Assembly (NCBI GenBank): GCA_038045265.1
Contig: JBBSYL010000014.1
Span: forward strand, 1 to 64,000
DNA length: 64,000 nucleotides
Direction: 5' to 3'
From: SICV01 sp038045265
GTDB taxonomy: Archaea; Nanobdellota; Nanobdellia; Pacearchaeales; GW2011-AR1
In this document: positions 41,889 through 53,152 of the stretch, piece by piece
How the letters are laid out: each line of letters begins with the position of its first letter
How positions within the stretch are numbered: the first letter of the stretch is position 1
Notes under the pieces: generated by a model
What the model was told of the DNA's origin: nothing
Seen by the model: only the letters and a program-made list of their open reading frames with translations
Databases searched by the model: none
Position numbers and translations under genes: made by a program

Positions 41889-42337
41889 ATAAAAAAGCAT
41901 TAAGCAACATAATCGCAGTAGTTTTAGTAATAACAATCGCAGTTTCTTCTGTAGCCATTCTCTCAAACTACATTTTAGAATTAACTCGCTCTCCTCAACT
42001 ATCTCCAGACGATTCCTGCCTTAATTTTCAAGTAAATCCCCCAATTACCATACTAAGTTCTTGTTTTAATAAGGACACAAATGATATTCAAGTAAGTTTG
42101 AGGCGTTCTCAAAATTCTCCCTCAGTAGAATCAATAAACTTCCACTTTCAATTTGAAGATGGCGCTCTAACTTCATATCAAGCAGGCGGAGAAAAATGCG
42201 TCTTTTGTACAATACTCAGCAGAGGAACAAGTAAAACATATTTCTTCGCAGTTTCAGAAATGCCCTCGCTTCCAGAATCAGTCGAAATCAATACACTATC
42301 TTGCTCTCTAGAAAAGAGGAGAATAGTTAATTGTTAA
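41876..42337 (+). CDS. Type IV pilin-like protein
   Basis: The N-terminus NINKKALSNIIAVVLVITIAVSSVAIL is a class III (prepilin) signal: basic residues, then A-L-S and a long hydrophobic helix. The 110-residue outside part has cysteine pairs (DSCLNF, SCFNK, CVFC, SCSLEKRRIVNC). It overlaps and is probably co-translated with the upstream peptidase. Assembly into a pilus is inferred from the signal only. Confidence 0.75.
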   Translation: MQNINKKALSNIIAVVLVITIAVSSVAILSNYILELTRSPQLSPDDSCLNFQVNPPITILSSCFNKDTNDIQVSLRRSQNSPSVESINFHFQFEDGALTSYQAGGEKCVFCTILSRGTSKTYFFAVSEMPSLPESVEINTLSCSLEKRRIVNC

Positions 42338-42387
42338 CTTCCACCAAACCTTCAATCTTTTTTAAAGTTGAATGGGTCGGAGAGGCC

Positions 42388-43437
42388 TTAGCTTCCTCCG
42401 AATCGTCTTTTTCTTTTAGAATAATCCTCAATCGCTTTTTTCAAATCTTCTGCTGAAAAATCAGGGAAATATTTATCGGTAAAGTACAGTTCTGCATAAA
42501 CACTTTGGAAAGGCATAAACCCGCTCACCCTTCTCTCTCCACTTGTTCTTATTATAAAATCAACATCTGGAATTCCTACAGTATAAAGTTCATTAAGAAT
42601 GTCTTCCTCACTTATTTTTTTCTTGCCTTTCTTTACCAATTCATTTACAGCTTTCACAAGCTCTTCTCTTCCACCATAATCTAAACATACAAGCAAAGTT
42701 ATTCCAGTATTTTGTTCACTTCTTTTTTCAGCATCAATAATAGCTTTCAAAAGATTCTTGGGCAGTCTATCCTTCCTCCCAATATGTCTTATCTTTATGT
42801 TATTTGTCTGTGTATCTTCAATCAATTCATTTAAAGCACTACGCACAAGTCCAAATATAGCTTCTATCTCTTGTTTGCTTCTTTTCCAATTTTCCGTAGA
42901 AAATCCCCACACGCTTAAATATCTAACGCCAAGTTTATCTGCTTCTTTTACTAAGGATTTTATATTAGTCAAACTAGCAGATTTATAATGTCCTATCTCA
43001 GAGCTCATTCCTTTTTCTTTCGCCCATCTTCTATTTCCATCGGGTATTATGGCAACATGCACAGGTACATTCTTACTTTTCAAATTCAATAAATACTTTC
43101 CAAGATTTAAAAAATTCCTCGCTTGCTCCTTAAAAAAATTCTCCTTTCTTAATATCTCAAATCCTTCATAATCTTTTATTGAATTTCTCCAATTATATCT
43201 TAAACTTTCAACTTTAGAAAATCCTGGACTAGAATTTATCCATTTCAATAACTCTCCCAGTTTATTCTTTTCTCCTTGTGCAATGAGATAAACACTCCCA
43301 TCATCTTTGTTTGCGACAAAACCTTTTATTTCATTTTTAGATGCAAACCTTTTTGTCATCTCTCTAAAAGCAAGACCTTGCACCCTTCCGTGAATCTCAA
43401 TTTCAAGTTCTCTCACTGACGCCAATTTCATTCTCAA
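42388..43437 (-). CDS. uppS: Fusion of acylphosphatase with cis-prenyltransferase (UppS)
   Basis: Residues 10-95 form an acylphosphatase domain with the phosphate-binding GRVQGLAFREMTKRF and the catalytic Asn region KGFVANKDDGSVY. From residue about 125 onward: AIIPDGNRRWAKEKG, FSTENWKRS and DFIIRTSGERRVSGFMPFQSVYAELYF are the hallmarks of undecaprenyl/polyprenyl diphosphate synthase, which makes the lipid carrier for glycan assembly. Both active sites look intact. No frameshift lies between. It overlaps the upstream DHH gene by 35 bases. Typical UppS is about 230-260 residues, so the extra 100 are the fused domain. Confidence 0.92.
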   Translation of the reverse strand: MRMKLASVRELEIEIHGRVQGLAFREMTKRFASKNEIKGFVANKDDGSVYLIAQGEKNKLGELLKWINSSPGFSKVESLRYNWRNSIKDYEGFEILRKENFFKEQARNFLNLGKYLLNLKSKNVPVHVAIIPDGNRRWAKEKGMSSEIGHYKSASLTNIKSLVKEADKLGVRYLSVWGFSTENWKRSKQEIEAIFGLVRSALNELIEDTQTNNIKIRHIGRKDRLPKNLLKAIIDAEKRSEQNTGITLLVCLDYGGREELVKAVNELVKKGKKKISEEDILNELYTVGIPDVDFIIRTSGERRVSGFMPFQSVYAELYFTDKYFPDFSAEDLKKAIEDYSKRKRRFGGS

Positions 43438-44443
43438 GCTCCTCCTTAAACTTATTTAAATCCTCTGTCTTTATTCTTGCACCAACGGCGTCGTTATGCC
43501 CTCCGCCAGTACCTTCAATTCTTTTAAAAGCTTTCTCAAGAATTTTCTTCACATTCTTACCTCTTAAAGAAATATTTGTTATTCCCCCTTTAACGAAGGC
43601 TACTGCAACATATAAATTTCTATATCTATAACTCAATTCGTTTGCTATTTCTGCGCTTATACTTGTATCTCCCCCATATTCAAAAAATAATAATCTTCCC
43701 GAAATGCATTCCTGTGCTTTTTCAATTAAAGACTCATATTTTTTCTTTAAATCTTTATATTTCTTCCTAAAGTCTATATTTCCTGCAACCTCTTCCAAGA
43801 CTTCCTGGGGAATTTTACAATTTATTAAGAACTTCTGCATTCTTACAACGTTAGTTATACTATCTTTCAAGCCAAAGTTAAGTGCCTGAGCCACTTTGCC
43901 TAATTCGGTTTTATAATATACATCAAATGGCTCTTTAACATTTTTTGTCCATAATTCTTTATTTTTTTTAGCAAACTCTTCTGCGAAGTCAGGTAAATAA
44001 TGATCTGCTACGCAACCGATCACAGCAAGCCATAAATCTTCTTTCTTGCCCATTATAGAATAACACAAATAAGTTACTGGTTTATCTCCCTTGTAAGAAA
44101 AAAAGTTTGTAAACTCTTTTGAATAATCCTCTGACTTCACATCATGGTGGTCTATCCACACTAAAGGCAATCCCATTTTGCTTATCTCTTCAACAAATTC
44201 CCTAGTCAATTCTGGCTTATCCAAAACAAAAACATAATCTGCTCCCAATTCTTCAGTTCTTCTAGCATAGCCCTTATCTAGCCCAGGATAACTCCTTATG
44301 ACAACCCCCTTACCTCTTCCCAGTGCTCTCCTCAAAATAAGAAAACTACACAGTCCATCTGCATCATTATCATAATAAAAAACAGGATTCTGTGCTTTTT
44401 CAAGATGTTCTCTTATCTCTTCAATCTGTTTAGCATTTAACAT
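43403..44443 (-). CDS. DHH/DHHA1-family phosphoesterase (RecJ-like)
   Basis: Motif I PVFYYDNDADGLCSFLI, motif II DYVFVLDKPEL, motif III LVWIDHHDVK and a C-terminal GGGHNDAVGARI match DHH/DHHA1 phosphoesterases. Length 346 residues. This is the third DHH protein in the window. Archaeal RecJ-like proteins can be replication-associated exonucleases; which of the three is that one cannot be told. Its end overlaps the UppS fusion gene. Confidence 0.88.
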   Translation of the reverse strand: MLNAKQIEEIREHLEKAQNPVFYYDNDADGLCSFLILRRALGRGKGVVIRSYPGLDKGYARRTEELGADYVFVLDKPELTREFVEEISKMGLPLVWIDHHDVKSEDYSKEFTNFFSYKGDKPVTYLCYSIMGKKEDLWLAVIGCVADHYLPDFAEEFAKKNKELWTKNVKEPFDVYYKTELGKVAQALNFGLKDSITNVVRMQKFLINCKIPQEVLEEVAGNIDFRKKYKDLKKKYESLIEKAQECISGRLLFFEYGGDTSISAEIANELSYRYRNLYVAVAFVKGGITNISLRGKNVKKILEKAFKRIEGTGGGHNDAVGARIKTEDLNKFKEELENEIGVSERT

Positions 44444-44488
44444 CTACTAAAGCGCCGAAAATGCTATAAAAACATTGTGAATTTATAT

Positions 44489-47400
44489 TCATCCCAGAAT
44501 AGAATCTATTTCTTTGTCAGACCATCCCTTGCTCTTAAACTCTCCCCTTATTTCCCACAGACTATATCCTTTCACAAGTGCATCTCTTGCTATATTTTTT
44601 GCTTTTCTCATAAGCTCAGTGTCACTCATCCTTCCAGTTTTATATTCATTCTCCACTTTAACATTACTTACCAAGGGTTTTGCCTTAATTCTAACTATCC
44701 ATATCATCAACACAACAAGAACAATTGCTACAAGTGCTATTAATACCCATATCATTATTGTCCCATAGTCCTCAAACCCTCCGACTCCCGCATTTATAGG
44801 TTCAGTCTTAGTTGATATTGCAAATAAAGATAAGCCAGGTAGCGTTGCTTTGTAATATGAATACTGCCCTTCACTATACATAAATTCTGTATCCATTTCA
44901 CTCCATCCTTCTCCCTCATTGCTTGAAGTATATCTAAACAAGGCTATCTCTTTATTATCTGCGACTATATCATCAATCCATGAATTCTCAACCTTGAATT
45001 CAACTTCTCCCGCAGATATTTCCTCATCTCCAACGCTATGTGTAACTTCAAAGTAAGCATAAGCCTCCTTGTCAAGTCTCACGTTAACATTTGGATTTTC
45101 AACACTTCTCAAATTGACGAATACATTTTCCTTATTACTCTTAAACGTTAATCCAAGACTTGCAACACTTAAAGCATCTTCATTGAAATTGACAACATTG
45201 TTCTGTCCTGCTCTTGTATTACTTAATACTACACTACTTGAAGCTCCCCTTCCAGTGTTTCTTCCTCTGTTGTTGTGTGAACTTCCTCCGCTTCCCCCAC
45301 TTCCTCCCCCATTATTGCCTCCATTGTTTCCTCCGTTATTGTTTCCNNNNNNNNNNNNNNNNNNNNNNNNNNNNNNNNNNNNNNNNNNNNNNNNNNNNNN
45401 NNNNNNNNNNNNNNNNNNNNNNNNNNNNNNNNNNNNNNNNNNNNNNATTGTTTCCTCCGTTATTGTTTCCGCCAGAAACAATTTCAGGACCTGTGCTGAA
45501 TCCAATAGCCTCACTATTTTCAGCACTTCCGAATGCATACATTCCTTCTTCCCCAAAGAACAAATATTCTGGATTAAGTTTATCCCATGTAGAATTACAT
45601 CTCACCGTTGCGAAATCCCAGTCAGAGCACGCATAAACATTCGTCCTGGTTAATACTCTTCCGTCATAATATACAATCGCATATTTCATTCCATTATAAT
45701 TCCAGTCGGGATCATTTGCATAAACTCTATCAAAAATTATGCTCCCATTGGTCGCATTTATGTAAACCTCGCTTGTGAGATTTGCCCTATTCCCAAAGAT
45801 GTTTGAATTTGTAAATTCAACAAGCGCATCAAATATCATGCTTCCTGAATAATGTATGCTATTAACCCCAACATCTGTCAAAGCATTATCAATAAATTCT
45901 ACATTTCTGCTATCGCTTTCAACAAAACGCCTCTCCCCATTCACTGTTATATACCTTGAAAGGAAGTTTCCCGAAGCATTTCTTATTTCAAATTCGACAT
46001 TCTTCTTAACGTAAGCAATTGTATCTATGCTGTAATTATTATTCTCCTGATTCACATCACTACTTTCATTGACCACTATTTCCAATTTATAATTTCCTGC
46101 ATTTTGAGGAACCCAAACAACATCTCTTATAAAAGCTGTTCTTCTCTTTTCAATCTCCGAAATAACTGTACTATAAATCAACCTCTTTCCCGCGCTTCCT
46201 CCTGTCGAAGCAACCATCGGTACGCTAGTATAAACCCTCTGATTTGCGAAGCCCCCAAGCCCAACAGTATTTATAATAAATTGTTTATCTAGATATCCTT
46301 GAGTACTAACATTTACCCTATAAGTATCATATCCCAATCCAGTGCATAACAAAGTGTAAGATACTCGAGGATTAGAATTAACTCCTCCAGCAAATGTACA
46401 ATTAATCAATCCTCTCAATTCGCTTCCAGTTGAATTCTTTATACTATTAAGAGATACTGGTTCTATTTCTGTAGTTGTCCCAGACACTAAGAAGTTAGCT
46501 AAAAATGACGCATCTCCAAGCACTAAATAATTTCCGCCACCGCCATTATTTCCTCCAGCCCAATTAGCACTTCCACCAACTTCATAAACCTTGACATCAA
46601 CATTTTCAGCTTTTACGATTCCAAGATTTCTTATCTCCAAATCTATTGAATTCTGCTCATCAGCAATTGCAAATTGACTTCTCATCTTGACTTTTCCAGT
46701 CACATCTGCAGACACACTAGAAACGAAAAATGAAGAGGACCATCTATTATCATTTGTATAAATTTCATTTTCAAGAGAAACATTAAATTCTATATTATAA
46801 TTTCCAGCAAATTCAGGCGTGAAAGGCAGTCCAACTATTCTGCTCTGCCCAATTGTAAGAGAAGGAACTAGAATGCTCTTCTTCACTTCATAATCTCTAC
46901 CAGGCTGTTCTGCTTTCATTGTCACGTTTATATCTGTCGCATCTCTATTTCCATTATTTATCAGTTCAACAGGAAGCATAATTGTTCTGTTTACCACAGC
47001 TTCTTCACTTATTCTCCAAAGAGAAACATACAAGTTTATATCGGCACCATCTTCTGTAAACGTAAATCTATCACTAAAATACCTCTCAGAAAATTGATTA
47101 GTATATGTCGAATTTATCTTTATATAATATTCACCCTGCGGTCTGCCTTTAAGGGTAAGCAAATATCTTTCATCCGCATACTCTCCCGCCCCAATTTCAG
47201 AAACAATTACAGAATCATCTACAACTGCATTATTCATCTGTTCATTATCACTTACGTAAAGAGTTGCGTTAACATTTTCTGCTTTCTTTGTTCCTTCATT
47301 GAATAAATCTATGCCTATGTCAACATCTTGATTTGCAAACTCTCTCGCCTCATAAGAATAAACGCCTATATGAACTTCAGGTCCAGAACTAATTCCTTTA

Positions 47401-50400
47401 GAATGATAATTTTCCCCATATCCATATTCTCCTTCTCCATTACTTACACTCCAATTTATCTTAAAGTTTATCCACTCTCCAGACAATTCAGACAAACATC
47501 CTCCTGTCGCAGTTAAGACTCTGAAAAATCTCGTCTCTCCAGTAGCATCCTCGACATGACTTATTGTCTCTCCAGTACCATAATAAGTTGTAATTGTTGT
47601 CCAGCTTGTCAAATCAGTGCTTGATTGAACATAATAATCTGTTCCCTGCACCGACTGCCAGGAAACATTTATCCTTACAGGACTCCCAGGAATAAACGCA
47701 GTATTGGAATTTATTCCCTCATTGAAGCATATAGTCGCAGGATTTATTTCAAACTTAGCTTCTCTACCATTATAATCAAACGCATTTATATTTTGTACAC
47801 TTGAATTTCCTATAAATCTTGAAACTCCACCAAACTGAGCATAAACACTGAATTCAACATTTTCTGCTTTTTTTGCACCTTCATTGCGCATGCTGACAGT
47901 TATATTTGACCTTTCATTAGCTGGAATCTTTCCTCTCGGCTGAGAAATATCTGCATAAACTCTTGGACTATTAACGTCAGCATTAATTTCATAAGATACT
48001 TCATTATTTTCAAGATTTCCATCTTCCTTCGCTGTAGCTCTAACAATAATTTCATTTCCTTCACTCTGCCTAGGGGTCCACTCCATTTCTTTCTCAACAT
48101 AATCTCCCGCATCTATACTTCCAAAATTAGTATTACCAATTAATTCTTCCCCGCTTTCATTGGCGAAATAAATTTTTGCTTCAACATTTTCTGCTTTCTT
48201 TGTTCCTATATTATACATAAATATTTTTATTGTTGCAGGCTCCCCAACAACTATACGCTCATCTGAATATGCATAAACATTAGGCCTTACATCTGGAGCA
48301 TCTGGAACAACATTATAATTTGTGTAAAATCTATTATTCGTTGGATCAAAATCATTGTCTGCAGAAATATTTCCCATAAAGGATAACGCCCCGAACACAT
48401 TAGGCGTGTAACTAAATTCAATTTCCGCCTCCTCATCAGGTTCTATGCTTTCAATCTCTCTCAAAGCCAGTTCAGTATATTCTTCTCCCTCTCCCAATAT
48501 AGAATAAAACTTCACAACAATATTATCTGCTCTCTTAATTCCATCATTATTTATTCTTGCCTTTATTGTAATAGGTCTGTCTTTTACAATAACGTTCTCA
48601 TCATTAAAGAAATTTCCTATAAGATCTGCTTCTTCTTGGATAGTTCTTATATTAAATGAATTATTGTTATTATCTAAATTCTTGTCATCATTTTTACTCT
48701 TGACTTCTACAATATAGTCTACATATCCTAGATAGCTTTCGTTTATTTCTACTTCTGCAATTTTTCTTTCAAACACTCCCAAACTTTCACTTGTTTCAAA
48801 TGTGTCCACAAAAACATAATCTTCCATTACTCTTCTATACAAACTTAAGTTAAATCCAGTGCTTGCTTCAGTTCCGACATTCTCTACTTCCACAGTCAAA
48901 TTAAAGCTTTTATTTGTAATAATATTTTCAGGATAATCAACGGAATAAACCGTCAAATCAGGATATGAATCAAAGTTGTCTGTATCATAAGCACTTGTCG
49001 TATAAAATACATCTGCAGATTCTACTTCAAAATGTTCTTGAGTATATTCAACAAATCTAAAGTTGGAAAATTTGTAAGGTCCATCAATTTCAAGCCTTTT
49101 CAATTCAATTAAAGGATATGTGAAACGCACAGTATGTATCCCTGGTTCTCCATCAATTGTTATTTCATCTCCTCCAGAGAGAGGAACCCCAAACCCGCTA
49201 CTCAAAGCTCCCTCAAGATAAAATTCGCCCTCTTCAAATACTTCAACATCTACTTCAACAATCAATTCATCTACCAATCCATTACCATCGCGATCTATTC
49301 CAGAATCCCTTACATTCCCCGTCAATTTTGCCCTTGGAACAAAGATTTCGGCATTTGCAAAATTATCATAAATCAAATTCTCCCCTAAAACTTCTTCAAC
49401 TCCAGCCAAAATTTTGTAAGCTCCAAAATTATTAGGAGTAATAGGAATACTTATATTAACTTTCTGTCCTACATTTATACTTCCAACAATTACATTACTC
49501 GCAACACCTTCATTTATTTCATAGCTTAAATTGACATTTTCCAAATTCTCGCTTCCAACATTGGACACACTCAAATTAACTCTAAACTCTTTATCTTTTT
49601 CAGCAATTCTTGGAGCATCCAGCAGGTCAACTCTTATCTTATTTACTTTTTCCCCAGCAGGCTTTGACGCCCAGACTATTGAATTATAAAATATTTGAAC
49701 ATCCTCTTCGCTCCCGCCAGTCTGCTCTATTATATGTGAAAAGTAAATTGTATTTCCATCCCCATAATTTGAAACTGTTATTAGTCCTTCTCCATCTTCT
49801 GATTTTGCAAGCAAATCAGTGTTATCTTCAAGCACCTTAAGTCCTACATTGGCAAGACTATTTTCAGTGTAATAATCTCCTTCAACATTTGTGAAAGTGT
49901 CATGAAGGGGATAAAATACATTGAAGTTGCTATTTATGTAATCTGCCCAAATGCCGTTGCTACTTTCATCGATTCCAACAAGAGGCGCCAATTTCATATT
50001 ATTCTTCACTCCTTGTCTAGGATTAAACGTTCCAGAAGTGATTATCAAACCATGTCCTTCATTTACATATCTCTTTATAGCTTCAATCTCAGAATCAGAA
50101 AATTCCCAATTAGTTCCACCAATATACCTTCCTGCCTGCCAAGCATCAGAGATTATTAAAACATCTGCACCGCTTTCTTTCAACAATTCATAAGTTGTCT
50201 CTTTTCTATTAAAACTCTTATAGTCTATCTCGACTAATTCGTTTCCATACGCATACCATTCATTGTTCAGCTTATCAAAAACAGTAAATCTCGACCTCTC
50301 AGTTCCCCAAGAATCAAGAACAACTGCTTTGACCTTGTTCACATAATCTTTTACAACTATCTCTTTGCTCCGAGCATTATTTACCTCACTGACTTCTCCT

Positions 50401-52202
50401 TCAACTTCATCCGCAACAACTTGTATATTATAAACTCCTTCTGAATCAGCAACAAATATAAAATCAACAGAACTTTCAGAATTTCCTGCAACATTAACTA
50501 ATCTGCTTCCTTTTTCCTGCCCCTCAACAATAAACCTTACATTGACATTATTCACATTTTCACTTCCATAATTCCTTATTTTAGCTCTCACTTGTATTGG
50601 TTTTCCAACATCATTCACAATTTTTGATTCTATTCCCGAAACAGCAATTTCTTTATCAAAGTTCTTTAAAACTGACAACGCATTTACAGGATCCACAACT
50701 CCCCATCCATAGATATTATCTGCTCCAGTTTCTCCTTTATCCTCGGCAGTATCCATAAGAAGTTGTCTTATTTGGCTCGTGTTTAAACTTTCATTAGCTT
50801 CTTTGAGCAAGGCAACAATTCCGGAAACATAAGGTGTCGCCATGCTTGTTCCGCTGTACGCAACATATTCATTTCCAGTATTTGCGTCAGGAGCACTTAT
50901 TCTTACTCCCGGAGCACTAACTTCTGGCTTTATTCTTCCATCACTTGTTGGCCCTCTAGAAGAAAATGGAGCAATCTCTTTATTGTTGTCAATTGCTCCA
51001 ACAGTTATAATGTCTTTTGCAGAAGCCGGAATTCCAACTGTGTTTTCACCAGGTCCAGCATTTCCTGCAGCAACAACCATTACAACCCCCATCTGCATTG
51101 CAGTTGTAGCAGCAATCTCAACAGGAGTGGTACCATCGCTATTCAAGTTGGCTCCCAAACTCATACTTATTACATCTATCCCATATCTTTCTTTATTCTG
51201 CACAGCCCACTCCATTCCTAGCATAACATCTTCAAACCATCCACTACCCCATGCGTTCAATACTTTAACCCCTACAATTTTTGCTCCAGGAGCAACTCCC
51301 CTGAATTTCCCTTCGCTTCCTCCAGTTCCTGCAGCAATTCCGGAAACATGCGTCCCATGTCCATTGTCGTCATATGGCTCTGTTCTAAAATTAACATAAT
51401 CTTTAAATGCTATAACTTTTGGATCGTTTGTAGAAGAGTCATCATCCAAATCATCTAAACTTTCATGACTCGCATCAACACCAGTATCAATAACTGCAAT
51501 TACCTGCCCTTGCCCAGTAACTCCCAATGAGGGTGCTCCGTCAACACCAGTCACTGGCAGAGCTTTATCCAGTAAAGCTTTCACTCTAAGATTAGGATAA
51601 CATTCTTTTATCTCGTTTATTCTAGATTTCAGTGTAAAACATTCACTTTCGGTTACATCCAATGCAATTCCATTGAAACTATCAAAAAATTCCCCATAAA
51701 CAGCTAAATTTCCTCCCACCTGTCTTCCTAAATTGGTGCTAATTTCTTGTTTTATTCTATTATGTTCTGCTTGAAGTTGATTTTTATATCCGGCAGTTCT
51801 ACTTGGATTTCTATAATAAGGATCCATCTTAAACTCAATTATATATCCTTTACTCTCTCCTTCATCTAAATCAGCAGAATGTGTGTAACTAGGAGTATAA
51901 CTTTCTTTTTCTCTGCTTTCCTTGCTCAAACATCCACACAATCTACAATCTTCAACAAGCTGTCCAGCACTGCAATATAATCCTGAAATAGAACATTTTC
52001 CTTCAACAGTTCCATCAGTACATCTAGATTCTGGAGAAAAACTCACTACATTATTTCCAGGCAGATAAGTAAAAAAAGAAGCTACAATTAAAGCCAGTGC
52101 CAATACACCTATAGCGAGGACAAATTCCCTACCATTTCTATTTCTATCGGATCCTCTTCTCTTTGGAAAATGCGGAAGCTTTTTCTTACCCCTTTTAGCC
52201 AT
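44489..52202 (-). CDS. Giant secreted subtilisin-like protease with CARDB repeats (interrupted by the N gap)
   Basis: An N-terminal membrane segment (about residues 27-46) precedes an S8 peptidase: catalytic Asp239 in VIDTGVD, His282 in GHGTHVSG, oxyanion Asn381, Ser453 in GTSMATP. A GATase-like domain follows (GHGLIITSGT), then at least eight CARDB-type beta repeats, several sharing K-K-A-E-N-V. The tail has a Gly/Asn-rich linker, a PGF-pre-PGF-like region (SVGDEEISAGEVEFKV, LFRYTSSNEGEGWSEM), a membrane helix (MIWVLIALVAIVLVVLMIWIV) and a helical tail. The 100-N gap lies in the GNNNGG linker; joined across matching flanks the protein is about 2,529 residues in one frame. Likely a cell-surface protease or adhesin. 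Confidence 0.88.
45323..45470. repeat. Identical 24-base flanks on both sides of the N gap
   Basis: The same 24 bases stand directly before (45323-45346) and after (45447-45470) the run of N. Collapsing them keeps the reading frame of the giant protease gene, so the gap may be artificial. Confidence 0.75.
45347..45446. other. Assembly gap (100 N)
   Basis: One hundred N, a conventional gap of unknown length, lies within the Gly/Asn-rich linker of the giant protease gene. Confidence 0.99.
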
Positions 52203-52312
52203 AAAAAAATAAAAATCTCCCTCTTTTAACCATTCTTCTAAGAATTCTACTAACTATTTAAACTTATTTCTCACGAAGACAATAATACTCTGCATGAACT
52301 TAATAATAAAAA

Positions 52313-52786
52313 TTACTTCAAATTTCTAAGTTTCTTTAAAATATCAGCATAAAATTCCGTCTTGATGTAGTAACCATTTTTAATCAATTTATTTATCAAA
52401 TCTTCAGCTTCTTTTCTATTTATGAGTTTTTTCTCAACTGCCATAAAGATTATTGAAGTTGTTCTCAAGGTTTTTAATCCTATAGAATTTGCAGCTTTAG
52501 TCGCAGTTGCATCATCTAAAACTACACAATCATCTATTTCATAAGCAAGACTTATAGCACTTTGCTCTCCATTTCCAAGCTCTAATTTAAGCTCATTTTT
52601 AGGATTTCTTATCTTCAGCCAACCTTTTTTTAATGCCTCTTCTATCGCTCTACATTCGACTTTATCTTTAACTAAAACTTCTTCTTTTACTTTAGAAGTA
52701 ATAAATAAACTTTTAAAAAGATAATTTAAAAGATTAAGTCTGCCTATTTTAGATAAAAAAATAATAGGTGATGAATCAACTATCAT
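52313..52786 (-). CDS. PIN-like toxin (DUF3368)
   Basis: The 157-residue protein starts MIVDSSPIIFLSKIGRLNLL, the standard opening of DUF3368 PIN-like proteins with the first active-site acid (VDSS). Further acids: E in VKEEVLVK, D in YEIDDCVVLDDATATKAA. It ends with a helical FINK-type tail. It follows its UPF0175 partner with a 4-base gap. It is probably an RNase toxin. Confidence 0.85.
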   Translation of the reverse strand: MIVDSSPIIFLSKIGRLNLLNYLFKSLFITSKVKEEVLVKDKVECRAIEEALKKGWLKIRNPKNELKLELGNGEQSAISLAYEIDDCVVLDDATATKAANSIGLKTLRTTSIIFMAVEKKLINRKEAEDLINKLIKNGYYIKTEFYADILKKLRNLK

Positions 52787-52790
52787 CTTA

Positions 52791-53105
52791 CTATTTCAGA
52801 ATCTCCAAATCCCTTTTAATATCCTCTTCTGAATAGTTTATCCAATCAATCTTTTTTTCTTTTACTATATCAATCATCTGCCAAATGCTTATTCCACATT
52901 CCTTGGCAGCTCTTCCTATGGATATCCTGCCTTCTCTTAAATCGTTCACAGCGTTATCTATTTTCCAATTATTTATTGCATCAACCAATAATCTCCTTAT
53001 AATCTCGCTTCTGTCTATCTTCCACTTTTTCTCAACTCTTGCTAAGTCCTTCTCTATTTCCTCGCCAAGTCTTACTGACATTATATCTGCCATTTTAGTA
53101 TACAT
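52791..53105 (-). CDS. UPF0175-family antitoxin
   Basis: A 104-residue protein with ribbon-helix-helix-like start (DIMSVRLGEEIEKDLARVEKKWKIDRSEIIRRLL) and the UPF0175 core (YAVNDLREGRISIGRAAKECGISIWQMIDIVKEK; N in place of Y at its first position), a helix-turn-helix that binds DNA. Four codons in, a second ATG (MADIM) is an alternative start. It pairs with the DUF3368 gene; homologous to the UPF0175 gene at 57.5 kb. Confidence 0.85.
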   Translation of the reverse strand: MYTKMADIMSVRLGEEIEKDLARVEKKWKIDRSEIIRRLLVDAINNWKIDNAVNDLREGRISIGRAAKECGISIWQMIDIVKEKKIDWINYSEEDIKRDLEILK

Positions 53106-53112
53106 TAAATTA

Positions 53113-53131
53113 CATTGTATACATATTTAAA
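53113..53131 (-). promoter_or_regulatory. Operator and TATA box of the first UPF0175 module
   Basis: CATTGTATACAT (+ strand, 53113-53124) overlaps a TATA box (53124-53131) upstream of the leaderless start; a further GTATACATT lies at 53098-53106. The 12-base word is identical to the one upstream of the second UPF0175 gene. Confidence 0.6.
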
Positions 53132-53152
53132 CCTTCCTAATTCAAAGATTAT

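Noticed and set aside
45069..45653. Frames on the + strand spanning the N gap
   Set aside because: They are antisense to the giant protease gene and consist of low-complexity Leu/Pro runs created by the GGNN linker and by N.
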